Assembly: GCA_964637835.1 (NCBI GenBank) | Contig: CAZWYF010000012.1 | Coordinates: forward strand, 1 to 64,000 | Direction of reading: 5' to 3' | Source of the DNA: Glo-17 sp964637835 | GTDB lineage: Bacteria > Krumholzibacteriota > Krumholzibacteriia > LZORAL124-64-63 | DNA length: 64,000 bases | Shown here: piece by piece, positions 20,591-29,744 of the stretch | Numbering within the stretch: position 1 is the stretch's first letter | Layout of the letters: the number at the start of each line of letters is the position of its first letter | Program-made: the position numbers and the translations under genes | Notes under the pieces: generated by a model | Seen by the model: the letters and a program-made list of their open reading frames with translations, nothing else | The model's database searches: none | What the model was told of the DNA's origin: nothing

Positions 20591-21472
20591 GTGACCGTGC
20601 CCCTTCATCCCGTCACCGGCGCCCTGCGCGCCACCGCCGGCGTGTTCCAGCGGCTGCCCGAGGACCGGGCCGTGGCCCTGGGGCGGCGGCTGGGGCTCAC
20701 GTGGCATGACGCCGTGCGACACCGCCGTGGCGTGGCCCTGGCCGGGCTGGAGCAGGCGTTCGGAGAGCGGATGGCCGCGGGCGAGCTGCAGGCTCTCTGC
20801 CGGCGGAACTTCGCCCACTACGGCGTGGTCCTGGCCGAGTTCCTGCGCCTGCCGCGGCTCTCGGACGCGGAGTTGCTCGGCCGCTTCACCGTCACCGGCC
20901 TGGACCACCTCCACCAGGCCCGTGCGCGGGGCCGCGGGGTGATCGTGGTGACCGCCCACGTGGGCAACTGGGAGTACCTGGCCGCTGCCCAGGCGGCCTG
21001 GGGCCTGGAGATCGCCATGATCACCCGTCATGCCCACAGTGCGGGCGTCGACCGGTTCTGGCAGGGCATCCGCCGCCAGCGCGGCCTTCGCTTCCTGCAC
21101 GCCTGGCGCAGCCTGAACGCGCTGCTCCGCCACCTGCGGGCCGGCGGGACGGTGGGCATGTCCATCGACCAGCACGAGGGCGGCACCACGGGCGCACGGG
21201 TGCCGTTCTTCGGTCGGGAGGCCGGCACGGTGAAGGCCCCCGCGCTGCTGGCTGCGCGGCTGGGCTGCCCGGTGATCATGGCCCTCTCCTGGCGCGACGC
21301 CGATGGCCGCCACCACGCCAGCTTCAGCGAGGAACTGCCCCTCGCGCCCGGGGACCACCTCGCCGCCATCGTCACCGCCACCACCCGCAGCTACAACGCC
21401 CGCCTCGAGGCGTTCATCGCCGCACATCCCGAGCAGTGGAGCTGGGTGCACCGCCGCTGGAAGCCCGCCTGA
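20591..21472 (+). CDS. lipid A biosynthesis lauroyl/myristoyl acyltransferase family (LpxL/HtrB-like)
   Basis: This 293-residue protein is of the lysophospholipid/lipid A acyltransferase family, which adds secondary acyl chains to Kdo-lipid A at the inner membrane. The catalytic H-x4-E motif is in TAHVGNWEYL near residue 119, followed by the family block TVGMSIDQHEGGTTGARVPFFG near residue 194 (the D-Q-x-x-G and PFFG elements) and VKAPALLAARLGCPVI. The C-terminal EQWSWVHRRWKP is typical. The start is a GTG at 20591 with only a weak ribosome site (CGGAG). No strong N-terminal membrane helix is seen, unlike E. coli LpxL. Its presence argues for lipopolysaccharide or lipooligosaccharide in this organism. 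Confidence 0.9.
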   Translation: MTVPLHPVTGALRATAGVFQRLPEDRAVALGRRLGLTWHDAVRHRRGVALAGLEQAFGERMAAGELQALCRRNFAHYGVVLAEFLRLPRLSDAELLGRFTVTGLDHLHQARARGRGVIVVTAHVGNWEYLAAAQAAWGLEIAMITRHAHSAGVDRFWQGIRRQRGLRFLHAWRSLNALLRHLRAGGTVGMSIDQHEGGTTGARVPFFGREAGTVKAPALLAARLGCPVIMALSWRDADGRHHASFSEELPLAPGDHLAAIVTATTRSYNARLEAFIAAHPEQWSWVHRRWKPA

Positions 21473-21522
21473 TCGCCGCCTGATCGCGGCCTGATCGCCA
21501 CCCGGGCGCCGCCCGGGCGCCG
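21467..21522. repeat. 11-bp tandem units that include the acyltransferase stop codon, then a second 11-bp duplication
   Basis: GCCTGATCGCC (21467-21477), GCCTGATCGCG (21478-21488) and GCCTGATCGCC (21489-21499) follow each other; the first contains the TGA stop (21470-21472). CCCGGGCGCCG then occurs twice (21501-21522). Confidence 0.92.
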
Positions 21523-21616
21523 CCTGGCACGCAAATTGATTAAGGATTTCCCCGATGCCTCGCCGGGCAGCCACCGCCCGGCGCGCGCGATTCACCGATC
21601 GGAAGGAAACTCGACC

Positions 21617-22723
21617 ATGCGTACCAAGACGTTCCTCGCCCTGCTCCTGGCCGTGCTCGTGCTCGGCCTGGCGGCCTGCAGCAGCGACGACTCCACCGGC
21701 CCCGCCGACCCCCAGGACCCCGGTGACGGCGGCGACGGCGTCCTCGCCGACGTCAGCTTCGTCGACTACGGCGCCGCCGCCCGGCAGGTCTTGCCGCCGG
21801 TGTACGCGAACACGGCCCTGAAGGTCGCCGACCCGTGGAAGGACGGCGACCACGCCCTGCTGGGGAAGGTCTTCGCCGACGACGAGCCCATGTCCATCCA
21901 CCGCAACATCGACGATTTCGACGGCACCATGCAGATGATCGAGGAGATGCTCGCCGACATCGCCGAGTACGAGGCCGAGCACGGCGAGATCCCCAACGAG
22001 CCCCTGGCCTTCGACGATCCGGAGGACGGCACGGGCACCATGACCGTCCACTTCCAGGAGGCCACCGCGCCCATTCCGGTGCCCGCGGTCTGCCAGACGG
22101 TCTTCGGTCGGGACGAGGTGGTCGTGGACCATCTGCTGCGGGTCGAGGTGACCAGGGATCAGGGCGAGGACTTCTCCTCCCCCTACCTCGGCTTCTCCGC
22201 CAGCGAGACCGCCCAGACGGTCTACTACTGGGACATCAACCGCGACGAGACCGGCCAGGCCAACGGCTCGCAGCTGCTCTGGGCCACCAAGGACATCACG
22301 AGCGACGCCTTCGAGATCGCCGGCGCCACCTTCCAGCCCGACGGCCCGGGCGACGAGGCGCGCTGCAACTGGGCCTACCACCTGACCGGCAACCAGGCCT
22401 ACGAGTTCACCTACAACATGGGCTGGTACTCCGAGAACCCCGAATTCCAGCTCTTCGGCTGCATCCAGGGCAGCGGCGACAAGGACACCGAGTTCGGCCT
22501 GCGCTACCACCAGTACACCGACACCAGCGGCTGGGACACCATCGACGAGTATGGCGCCACCGAGGAGATCTTCGGCCCCATCGGAGACGACCCCTACGCC
22601 TACATCGACGAGCCCGACCGCGCCGGCACCATCGCCGATTACGTCGACAGCACCGTCATGTACGTGCGGGACGACAGCCCGCTGGCGGAGATCCCCAACC
22701 CGTTCCTGGCGTTCTTCGAGTAG
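21617..22723 (+). CDS. lipoprotein of unknown function
   Basis: A 368-residue lipoprotein: short basic n-region, hydrophobic core, lipobox LAAC at residues 18-21 and an acidic/Pro linker (SSDDSTGPADPQDPGDGGDG). The mature part is acidic with many aromatic beta strands (TVYYWDINRDETGQ, YEFTYNMGWYSENPEFQLF) and contains three Cys (AVCQTVF, ARCNWAY, FGCIQG). It is therefore probably a disulfide-containing beta-sandwich or beta-helix on the outer membrane. GGAAGGAAAC precedes the start. I do not recognise the domain, and neighbours give no functional link. Confidence 0.7.
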   Translation: MRTKTFLALLLAVLVLGLAACSSDDSTGPADPQDPGDGGDGVLADVSFVDYGAAARQVLPPVYANTALKVADPWKDGDHALLGKVFADDEPMSIHRNIDDFDGTMQMIEEMLADIAEYEAEHGEIPNEPLAFDDPEDGTGTMTVHFQEATAPIPVPAVCQTVFGRDEVVVDHLLRVEVTRDQGEDFSSPYLGFSASETAQTVYYWDINRDETGQANGSQLLWATKDITSDAFEIAGATFQPDGPGDEARCNWAYHLTGNQAYEFTYNMGWYSENPEFQLFGCIQGSGDKDTEFGLRYHQYTDTSGWDTIDEYGATEEIFGPIGDDPYAYIDEPDRAGTIADYVDSTVMYVRDDSPLAEIPNPFLAFFE

Positions 22724-22913
22724 ACGCCGCGGCGACCGACGGAGCCGCGGGTCGCGGATCCGCGGGTCCACTCCTTCCGATGACGCCCGCTCCGGGTTCC
22801 GGGGCGGGTGTCGTCGTGTGGGGCGGAGATCGATCGCCGCTGGACACGGTCGAGGGCGCTGTTAACCTTGGCGAAAGCGGCTCACTGCTCTTCCCGGCGT
22901 CCCGAGGTCTCCC

Positions 22914-25046
22914 ATGCTTCGCCACGCGTTCCTCTCCGTGTTCCCGGCCACGATGGCAACGTTCCTGGCCATCGCCACGATCCTGGTCGCGCCCATCGCT
23001 CCGGTCGCCTCCCTGGCACCGGCTGCCAGCGCCCAGACCGTCTACGAGGACCTGCGCGAACCCGCGCTCCGCAGGCTGGGCGCGCAAATCCAGGCCGGCC
23101 AGTTCGCCGCCGCCCGCGACTCGCTCGCGGCCTACCTGGATCGCTACCCGGGCGACGCGGTGATGCAGTACAACCTGGCCTGCCTGCTGTCCCTGGCTGG
23201 CGACCAGACCGCTGCCCTGGACCGGCTCGACACCGCCCTGGCTGCGGGCTATCGCGACCTCCAGCGCCTGTACACCGATCCCGATCTCGCGGCGCTACAT
23301 GACCATCCGCGGCTGATCGCGCTGACCGACAGTGTCATGACGACCCTGGTCACGATCATGCGCGATGCCCAGTTCTCCGTCATCGAAGGTCAGTGGAGCG
23401 AGGACCGAAGTCTGGTCTCGTCGCCAGCGCCCCCGGCAGGAGAGACGGACTCCGAGCCTTCTGCGGGCCGGGTCGCCGTTCGCTACGACATGAGCGGCCT
23501 GAGCCTGCGGCTCACGTCCTTGCCCGCGGCGGCCGCCGATGCGGTCGTCTGCGTCGCCCGCCCACGCAGCCTCGAGGAGCACGAGACCGACCGCTGGTTC
23601 GAGTTCACGGCCTCGCTGGCCGCACCCGGCGCCGTACCACGCACCGGCCGCCACGGCACACACGACACCATGGACGCGGCCGCCACGCTCACCCGCGCGG
23701 ACGCCGGCTGGCGCCTCGACATCCCGTGGTCGTCCCTGCGACCGTATCGTCCTCCGCTCGATCTCCTGCTGGGATTGAACGTCACCATCACGGGCGCGAA
23801 GGCACCGGACACGCCGACGCCTCGCTGGTCTCTCGTCGCCGACCCCTTCGCCGGATCCCGGACGCAGCCATGGCGTCGCTTCGCGCCGGCCGTCCTGGAT
23901 CCCGGCCTCGACCCGGCGCCCGCGCTCGTGGGTCGACTGGAAACCTATCTCGTGGTGGCCGACTCGGTGACCGCCGAACTCACGATCCAGGGCAATCGCG
24001 GTGGGCGGGCGACCACGGTGCTCCTTCACGGCGATGCGTCTGGGACCGCGCTGGCGCCGGTGGACACCATCGTGACCGGTCTGGATCCGGATCTGGCCTT
24101 CCAGAACGTCGCCTGGAACGTCGCGGATCTGCCACTCGGGTGGTTCACCACGGGTGCGCGGATCGATGGACAGGGTGCGCCCCTGCAGTGGCGGGACCGC
24201 GCCTTCCGGTTGCCGCCGGACTGGTTCGTGACCCGGCACGCGCGCGTCCAGGCGATCCCTCCGGCCCAGCGCAGCAGCGTGGAGTTCCACCTCTTCCGCG
24301 TCCTGCGCGGCCAGCAGGGGTTCCAGCCCCATGACGACCCCACCCCCATCGCGGCCGCGGCCGCGACCACCGAGGAACTGCTCTCCCGCTTCGAGAACCA
24401 CGGCACCGTCCTCCCGCCGGGAGCCGGCCTGTTCAAGGCCGCCTTCCCCTCCGGCACGGATGCCCTGCAGGCCTGCTACCTGGTCATGCCGGACGCCGAG
24501 CGGCGCCGGCATGCTCCCGTGACCATGGTGCTCGCCGACGACAGCGATGCCACCGGTGCGATCGCCGCGGCCCTGGCCACCCGGGCCGCGACGGCACCGG
24601 ACTGCAATTACGTGGTTTTGACCGCGGCCTCCCTCCTTGCGGGAGGCGGGGGTGCGGTGACCGTGATCGAGTCGGCGCGAGAATGGGTCACCGATCTGCT
24701 CGGCGACGCCTCCCTGCGCCTGGCAGGTGCCGGCCATGCCGCCGCTCCGGCTGTCGCCGCCATCCGGGCCGGGAGCGACGGCTGGCAGGGCCTGATGCTG
24801 TTGCCGGGGACGCGATCGACGCTCCTGGACACGCTGCAGTCCAGAGCAGCGCCCGACGCCATGGCCCAGGATCTCGGCACGGTACCGGTATTGGTCGGCT
24901 TGCCGGCCACGGCGCCGGACCGGACGCGGGTCTTCTTCGCGGCCCTCGCGTCCGCGGGCGCTCGCATCACCGTCCAGCCTGCGGCGGCCGATCCGGGTGA
25001 CCCCGTGGCCGTCGCCGCCGCGGTCATCGCCTGGGACTGGGACTAG
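22914..25046 (+). CDS. secreted TPR and alpha/beta-hydrolase-like protein with degenerate active site
   Basis: This 710-residue protein has a signal peptide (to about residue 41), a TPR-like helical pair (AARDSLAAYLDRYPGDAVMQ; NLACLLSLAGDQTAALDRLD), then a DOMON/CBM-like beta region (WRLDIPWSSLRPYRPPLDLL). The last 200 residues keep the outline of an alpha/beta hydrolase: VTMVLADDSDATG, CNYVVLTAASLL, and AGAGHAAAPAVAAI where a nucleophile elbow G-x-S-x-G would be. The Ser is replaced by His, and no catalytic Asp/His block follows. The order matches the broken esterase at 18909-20437, so the two are probably relatives. I infer a non-catalytic binding role. Its stop overlaps that of the usher gene tail to tail (shared CTAG). 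Confidence 0.6.
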   Translation: MLRHAFLSVFPATMATFLAIATILVAPIAPVASLAPAASAQTVYEDLREPALRRLGAQIQAGQFAAARDSLAAYLDRYPGDAVMQYNLACLLSLAGDQTAALDRLDTALAAGYRDLQRLYTDPDLAALHDHPRLIALTDSVMTTLVTIMRDAQFSVIEGQWSEDRSLVSSPAPPAGETDSEPSAGRVAVRYDMSGLSLRLTSLPAAAADAVVCVARPRSLEEHETDRWFEFTASLAAPGAVPRTGRHGTHDTMDAAATLTRADAGWRLDIPWSSLRPYRPPLDLLLGLNVTITGAKAPDTPTPRWSLVADPFAGSRTQPWRRFAPAVLDPGLDPAPALVGRLETYLVVADSVTAELTIQGNRGGRATTVLLHGDASGTALAPVDTIVTGLDPDLAFQNVAWNVADLPLGWFTTGARIDGQGAPLQWRDRAFRLPPDWFVTRHARVQAIPPAQRSSVEFHLFRVLRGQQGFQPHDDPTPIAAAAATTEELLSRFENHGTVLPPGAGLFKAAFPSGTDALQACYLVMPDAERRRHAPVTMVLADDSDATGAIAAALATRAATAPDCNYVVLTAASLLAGGGGAVTVIESAREWVTDLLGDASLRLAGAGHAAAPAVAAIRAGSDGWQGLMLLPGTRSTLLDTLQSRAAPDAMAQDLGTVPVLVGLPATAPDRTRVFFAALASAGARITVQPAAADPGDPVAVAAAVIAWDWD

Positions 25047-28006
25047 CGACTGGTTCCCGAGAACATCGTGCTGTCGTAGAGCAGCTCGTAGATCAGCTGC
25101 AGCGAGCGCAGATCGCGAGCACTCGGGTCCTCCGGTGGGCTCGTGGCCGGAGCGGTGCGGCCGGTCCGGTCCATGGCGATGGGGTCGCGGGCTTCCTCCG
25201 CGATCGGTCGCGGCGACTCTGCCGCGACCCGGACGTTCTCATCCGGAGCCGGCTCGGCGGCGCGCGGCTCCTCCGGGGGCGCGGACGGCTCCTCGGGATC
25301 GGCCGGCTCGTCCTGATGCAGCGCGAGAATCTCCTCCTCGGCGCGCGTCTCCGGCTCGAGGATGACATCGGGCCCCATCACGTAACCGCCGTGGGGGGGA
25401 ATGACCACCGTCGCCGGCGGGGGTACGCGATAGGCGCGACCACGCAGCGTGTTCTCGACCACACGGAGCTGGTACTCGCCGGGAGCGACGTTCTGGAACA
25501 GGTAGTAGCCGTCGAACTCGCTGACGGTGGAGGTCTCGCGCTCGCCGTTGCCGTCGACCAGCTCGAGTCCCACGTTGCGCAGCGGGCGCGAGAGGTCCAC
25601 GTCGGCCCCGACCATGCCCTCGAGCTCGCCGACGTACTGGAAGGGGAACTCCAGATCGGACACGCCGCCGGCGTGCACCATGGTGGCCATGCCCTCGTGC
25701 AGGGGGACCAGATAGGGATCCGCCACGGTCGCGACGTCCAGGCGCACACTGGAGAAGCGATCGGCCGGCAGCCCGGGCAGGAAGGCCTGCCCGTCCTCCG
25801 CGGTGCGGATGTCTCGCCAGTGGTAGTTGCCGGCGAATCCCACGTCCTCGAGCGGCTCATCCCCGGCCCCGAAGGCGCCATCGCGGTCCGCGTCGACGAA
25901 GGCCCGGACCAGCGCCGCCCCGTGCCGCGAGAGCCGCCGTCCCGACACCGTCCAGGTCCCCCGCTGGGGCGACGCCGCCAGGGACGTGGAGGCGGTCAAT
26001 CCGGCGCTCCAGGCTCCATCGGCCACCCCGCCCTGGAAGCCCAGCCGGACCGGCGCGAGGTCCCAGTCCAGCCGGGCGAGCCAGCTCTCGGACTCCGGCG
26101 TCGTGAAGACGCGCATCCCGGAGAGCTGCCCGCGCAGACGCGTCGTGAAGTGGTAGCTCGCCGTGGCGCCGAGGCCGTGCCAGCGCGCGCCCTCGTCCAG
26201 CCGGTAGGCCGCCATCCCGCGCAGGCGGATCCCGGACCGGGCGCCGGCGACCACCAGCTGCCCCACCGTCGTCGCCGCGGACGTGGGGCTCGACCAGCGA
26301 CGGTGCTCGAGTTCGTTGCCGAGATGCAGGCCGGCGAGACCTCCCGAGAGATGCATGGCATAGGTGTCCTCGGTACCCAGCTCGGGATCCACCGGATCGT
26401 CCCGTTCCCACCGGAGCCGGTAGCTCAGCGCCGATTGGCGCCGGTGTCCGAGCAGGCCGTCCAGGCGGGCGGAGATCCGGCGCTCGGAGGGATGGGGATC
26501 GTCGCTGCGAAACCCGTCGAAATCATCATGGCGCTCATAATCGAGATAGAGGGAACGGCCGCCGAGCCGGGCCTGCACGCCCAGCTTTCCGGCATATCCG
26601 GCCGCCAGGTCCTTCGCGCCCACCGCCCGCAGGAAGAAGGGCCCCAGCGATCGCAACACGCTCGCCAGGACCACCTCGCGATGCCCGTCCTCGCCACGAC
26701 TGGCCGAGACCGCCGCCCCGACCGTCGTCACCGCGTCGAGACCGTAGCGCATCTCGGCCTGGTGGTGCCAGTCGTCCCGGTCATGACCGGAGAGACGCTC
26801 GGCACCCTGCCCGAGCAAGGAGAGCCCGGGTTGCAGGCTCGCGAGATCGTAATTCAGCTCGCCACGGCGACTCATGCCGCTGCGGATGTTGTAAGTGAAC
26901 ACGTCCTCGCGCTGCTGCCCGTTGGGGCCGTACATGACGACGCGGGCCGTGTTCAGTCCGAGGTGCAGCGGCACGTCCGCGAACTCGTAATACCCCTCGG
27001 GCGACGCGGTCTGGATGGCGCGGAGCGTCCCGTCGACGTAGAGCTCGATCTGCCAGCCCGGCGGCGCCTCCCCGTTGATGTCCACGGCATCGAACTGCGT
27101 GGTGCTGCCGAGAGGGCGGTTGGTGACCCGCAGCCCACGACCGCGCAGGGAACTCGCCGCCAGCGCCAGCGACGGACTGACGACGTCCCCGATCGCGAAC
27201 GAGGTCGCCCCGAGCGGTCCGAGGAGGCCGCCGCGGTGATCGTCGCGACCCGCGCGTAGCCAGGCATACCACGCGTCCTGCTTGCGGGAGTCCTGGCTGA
27301 CGAAGCCCGTGGTGCTCAGCCGCGCCAGGTCGCCGCGCGCGAGGATGGACCCGCGCCAGTCGGTCTCGCTCTCGCGCGCGTCGAGGGAGACCGTGGCGTC
27401 CAGAAACGGCCAGGAGGCCAGGCGATACCGGGCCTGGCGAAGGGGGTACTCGGGGTCGTCGCCGTGGCCGTCGGAATCCATCTGCGCCCATTCCCGCTCG
27501 CGGTCCAGGCGGCTGACCAGGGGGACCGGTTCGCGGGAGCGGACCGTGACCTGGAGCCGGCTCAGATCGATCTCGAGTTCCAGTGGCCACCAGGAGCTCA
27601 GGACGTCGCTCGTGGCATAGATGTCGTGATCGTCGACGTGGAGACAGGGCTGGTCGATCCCCGTCTGCCGGCCACCCACGGTCACGCTCCGCGAGCCGAG
27701 ATCCAGGCGGAACACGTGATCCTCGTCCAGCAGCCAGCCCTCCACCACACCGGCCGCGGGGGCGCTGACCAGGGCGTACTCGAGCACCGCCGCGAGCTCG
27801 CCCAGCGGCAACAGCACCTGGTCGCCATGCCGGTAGCCGATGAGCCCCTCGCTGGCCAGGTAGCGATCGGCGCGCACCTCGAGGACCAGGACGTCCTCCT
27901 CGTTCACGGGAAGAGTCAGGCCGGGGTCCTGGGCCAGGGCCGGGCCGGCCAGCAGGAGCGCGAGGCACCCGATGATCCGCACTGGGATGCCGCGCCGGAT
28001 GGGCAT
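25043..28006 (-). CDS. outer-membrane usher-like protein (chaperone-usher system)
   Basis: This 987-residue protein has a signal peptide (cut near PALAQ) and an N-terminal domain with LLPLGELAAVLEYALVSAPA, as in ushers of the CFA/alternative type. Many amphipathic strands of a large barrel follow, with a plug-like segment FDAVDINGEAPPGWQIELYV then GTLRAIQ near residue 313. Near the C-terminus there are beta-sandwich domains resembling CNA_B/carboxypeptidase-regulatory modules (SEFDGYYLFQNVAPGEYQLR). After them comes an acidic Pro/Glu tail of about 110 residues, not usual for ushers, that ends in LQLIYELLYDSTMF. The start is 1 base after the chaperone stop, so the two are translationally coupled. 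It would translocate and perhaps polymerise the DUF4402 proteins. An autotransporter-like barrel without pilus function is the alternative. Confidence 0.65.
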   Translation of the reverse strand: MPIRRGIPVRIIGCLALLLAGPALAQDPGLTLPVNEEDVLVLEVRADRYLASEGLIGYRHGDQVLLPLGELAAVLEYALVSAPAAGVVEGWLLDEDHVFRLDLGSRSVTVGGRQTGIDQPCLHVDDHDIYATSDVLSSWWPLELEIDLSRLQVTVRSREPVPLVSRLDREREWAQMDSDGHGDDPEYPLRQARYRLASWPFLDATVSLDARESETDWRGSILARGDLARLSTTGFVSQDSRKQDAWYAWLRAGRDDHRGGLLGPLGATSFAIGDVVSPSLALAASSLRGRGLRVTNRPLGSTTQFDAVDINGEAPPGWQIELYVDGTLRAIQTASPEGYYEFADVPLHLGLNTARVVMYGPNGQQREDVFTYNIRSGMSRRGELNYDLASLQPGLSLLGQGAERLSGHDRDDWHHQAEMRYGLDAVTTVGAAVSASRGEDGHREVVLASVLRSLGPFFLRAVGAKDLAAGYAGKLGVQARLGGRSLYLDYERHDDFDGFRSDDPHPSERRISARLDGLLGHRRQSALSYRLRWERDDPVDPELGTEDTYAMHLSGGLAGLHLGNELEHRRWSSPTSAATTVGQLVVAGARSGIRLRGMAAYRLDEGARWHGLGATASYHFTTRLRGQLSGMRVFTTPESESWLARLDWDLAPVRLGFQGGVADGAWSAGLTASTSLAASPQRGTWTVSGRRLSRHGAALVRAFVDADRDGAFGAGDEPLEDVGFAGNYHWRDIRTAEDGQAFLPGLPADRFSSVRLDVATVADPYLVPLHEGMATMVHAGGVSDLEFPFQYVGELEGMVGADVDLSRPLRNVGLELVDGNGERETSTVSEFDGYYLFQNVAPGEYQLRVVENTLRGRAYRVPPPATVVIPPHGGYVMGPDVILEPETRAEEEILALHQDEPADPEEPSAPPEEPRAAEPAPDENVRVAAESPRPIAEEARDPIAMDRTGRTAPATSPPEDPSARDLRSLQLIYELLYDSTMFSGTSR

Positions 28007-28007
28007 G

Positions 28008-28907
28008 TCACGGACTGGAGACCTGGTGCGCGACGACCTCGCCCGCGTCCACCTGGCGCTCGAGCACGAGGTCGCCGCCTCCGGCCGCAGTCTCGCGGTA
28101 GCTGATCACGAAGCGGCCTCGCCGGGGGTCGAGGTCCGGATGGCCGTCCAGATCGACGCGGAAGATGCGCCGCGGCCGGTTCGCGTAGATCGCGACCCCC
28201 CGGCCGGTGTGCAGGTTGGTCCGCTCGCCGCCGTCGGCCACGTGGTCGACCAGCAGATCGCCGTAGACCGAGCGGTCGCCCGCACGCTCGAGTACGAACT
28301 CCAGCGCCGGACCGCCGTCCTCCAGGCCGGAGACCAGGGAGACGTCGCCGAGCTCGATGCTCGCGTCCGGGCGTCCGAATCGGACGACGACGGGCACCAG
28401 GGTCTCGACCGAGGCCTGGGCCCGGGCGATGAACGTGTTCTCGTCGAGCTGCGGTAGAGTCTCGGCGACCTCCTCGAGCCGTGGGATGTCGGGAACCGAG
28501 ATGATCGACAGGTGGGCCCGGAACTCCCGGTTCTCCACGTCCAGACCGGCGGGGCGGCGAACGAGCAGGCGCAGGGTCTGCGACCCGCCGGCGGGGATGA
28601 CCATGCGCCGAGGCGAGTACTGGAGGACCTGCGCGGCGAAATCGCCGACCGCCTGGCCGAGAGAGTCCGCCCGGACCAGGGCGCCGTCCTCCGCCATCTC
28701 CAGGTAGGCCAGGGAGACGCGGTAGGTCTCGGCCTGATCGCTGCGATTGGAGACGAACGCCGTCGCGGCGCGCGTGCGGCCATCGAGGACCACGCGACTG
28801 GGGAAGACCGCGACGCCCTGGGCCTCGGCCGGAGCCGCCCAGAGCAGCGCGACCAGTGAGCAAATCATTCCCGAGTGGATGATCCATCCTGCCGGGCCTC
28901 GCACCAT
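28008..28907 (-). CDS. periplasmic fimbrial-type chaperone (PapD-like fold)
   Basis: This 299-residue exported protein has a PapD-like immunoglobulin arrangement: signal peptide (cut near AEAQG), an N-terminal strand block GVAVFPSRVVLDGRTRAATA then FVSNRSDQAETYRVSL, a central edge-strand region SPRRMVIPAGGSQTLRLLVR, and a second domain ending ISYRETAAGGGDLVLERQ. PapD-type chaperones cap pilus subunits by donor-strand complementation and deliver them to the usher. The ATG at 28907 has GGAGGCG about 8 bases upstream; an in-frame ATG at 28946 would spoil the signal peptide. It lies immediately upstream of the usher and downstream of two DUF4402 genes, in the order typical of chaperone-usher operons. 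Confidence 0.75.
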   Translation of the reverse strand: MVRGPAGWIIHSGMICSLVALLWAAPAEAQGVAVFPSRVVLDGRTRAATAFVSNRSDQAETYRVSLAYLEMAEDGALVRADSLGQAVGDFAAQVLQYSPRRMVIPAGGSQTLRLLVRRPAGLDVENREFRAHLSIISVPDIPRLEEVAETLPQLDENTFIARAQASVETLVPVVVRFGRPDASIELGDVSLVSGLEDGGPALEFVLERAGDRSVYGDLLVDHVADGGERTNLHTGRGVAIYANRPRRIFRVDLDGHPDLDPRRGRFVISYRETAAGGGDLVLERQVDAGEVVAHQVSSP

Positions 28908-29023
28908 GTCCACGCCTCCGCTGATGTGGAACCCACCAGCTGACAACCACTTATGCGGCCGCCAGCTCCCGCTGTCCCCATGCGATCTGCAAGCGTGGTG
29001 CCACCGCGAGGCAAATACGAGGA

Positions 29024-29047
29024 CCGGGGCGCGCCATGGCGCCCCGG
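29024..29047 (-). promoter_or_regulatory. intercistronic stem-loop between the DUF4402 gene and the chaperone gene
   Basis: CCGGGGCGC (29024-29032) pairs perfectly with GCGCCCCGG (29039-29047) around a 6-base loop. It lies 29 bases after the stop of the upstream DUF4402 gene and has no T-run. By analogy with known pilus operons such a stem can protect subunit mRNA or attenuate chaperone/usher expression; this is inference. Confidence 0.6.
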
Positions 29048-29075
29048 CCCCGGATCCAGTGAACTGGGCGACGGT

Positions 29076-29582
29076 CTACTGGAAGGTGATCGACAGCGTG
29101 TAGGGCAGGTTCTCCTGGCCACCGCTCACCGACGCCGTGGCGGCATCGACGGTCAGGCTCGCGCCGACCTCGAGCTCCACGATGTTCGTGCTCAGGGTGT
29201 GGGTGGCCGTGGTGGCCGCACCGCCTTCCCAGTCCCAGGTGAAGGAGCCGAGGGTCAGGCCCGACGGCATGCCGCCACCGGGAGTCGCTGCCACCTCGAC
29301 ATCCGCGCCAGCCACGGACTGGACGGTGAAGACGCCCTGACTGATCCCGGTGTTGTCGAAGACGAGCGCATCGGTGTCCGTGACCGTGCCGTCGGCCGCG
29401 GCGACCACCACGCTGCCGCTGTTGAGCACGAGCGTGCCGAAGTTCAGCGGCGTGTCCTCCGTGATCACGATACCGTCGACGATCTCCACGAGACCGTTGG
29501 TCGCCAGATCCACGGCCAGGGCGCTACCAGCAGCTGCCATGAGCACCAGAACCAGGATCGAGAAACGCGAGAAGTTCTTCAT
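29076..29582 (-). CDS. DUF4402 domain protein, probable pilus/surface subunit
   Basis: A 168-residue secreted protein: clean signal peptide (LVLVLMAAAGSALA), then a beta-sandwich with the DUF4402 pattern (LNFGTLVLNSGSVVVAAADG near residue 46, FTVQSVAGADVEVAATPGGG, LGSFTWDWEGGAATTATHTL) and a terminal YTLSITFQ strand. It lacks cysteines. DUF4402 proteins often sit beside chaperone-usher genes and are taken as structural subunits. AAGGAG is 7 bases before the ATG. It is the most compact, strongest-looking translation start in the operon, consistent with a major subunit. Confidence 0.8.
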   Translation of the reverse strand: MKNFSRFSILVLVLMAAAGSALAVDLATNGLVEIVDGIVITEDTPLNFGTLVLNSGSVVVAAADGTVTDTDALVFDNTGISQGVFTVQSVAGADVEVAATPGGGMPSGLTLGSFTWDWEGGAATTATHTLSTNIVELEVGASLTVDAATASVSGGQENLPYTLSITFQ

Positions 29583-29744
29583 GACTGACTCCTTTGTGAG
29601 AGCAGATCGCTGCTCCCGAACTTCGTTTTCGTTCCCTCTTGTTTCTCCAGGGCTGGTGTCATGTCGTCTCTCAGCCCTTGCACAACGTCAGCATCGGACG
29701 CCTGCGCGGGGCCTTTAGAGGAAATTCGCGGAAATCATGGGGAT

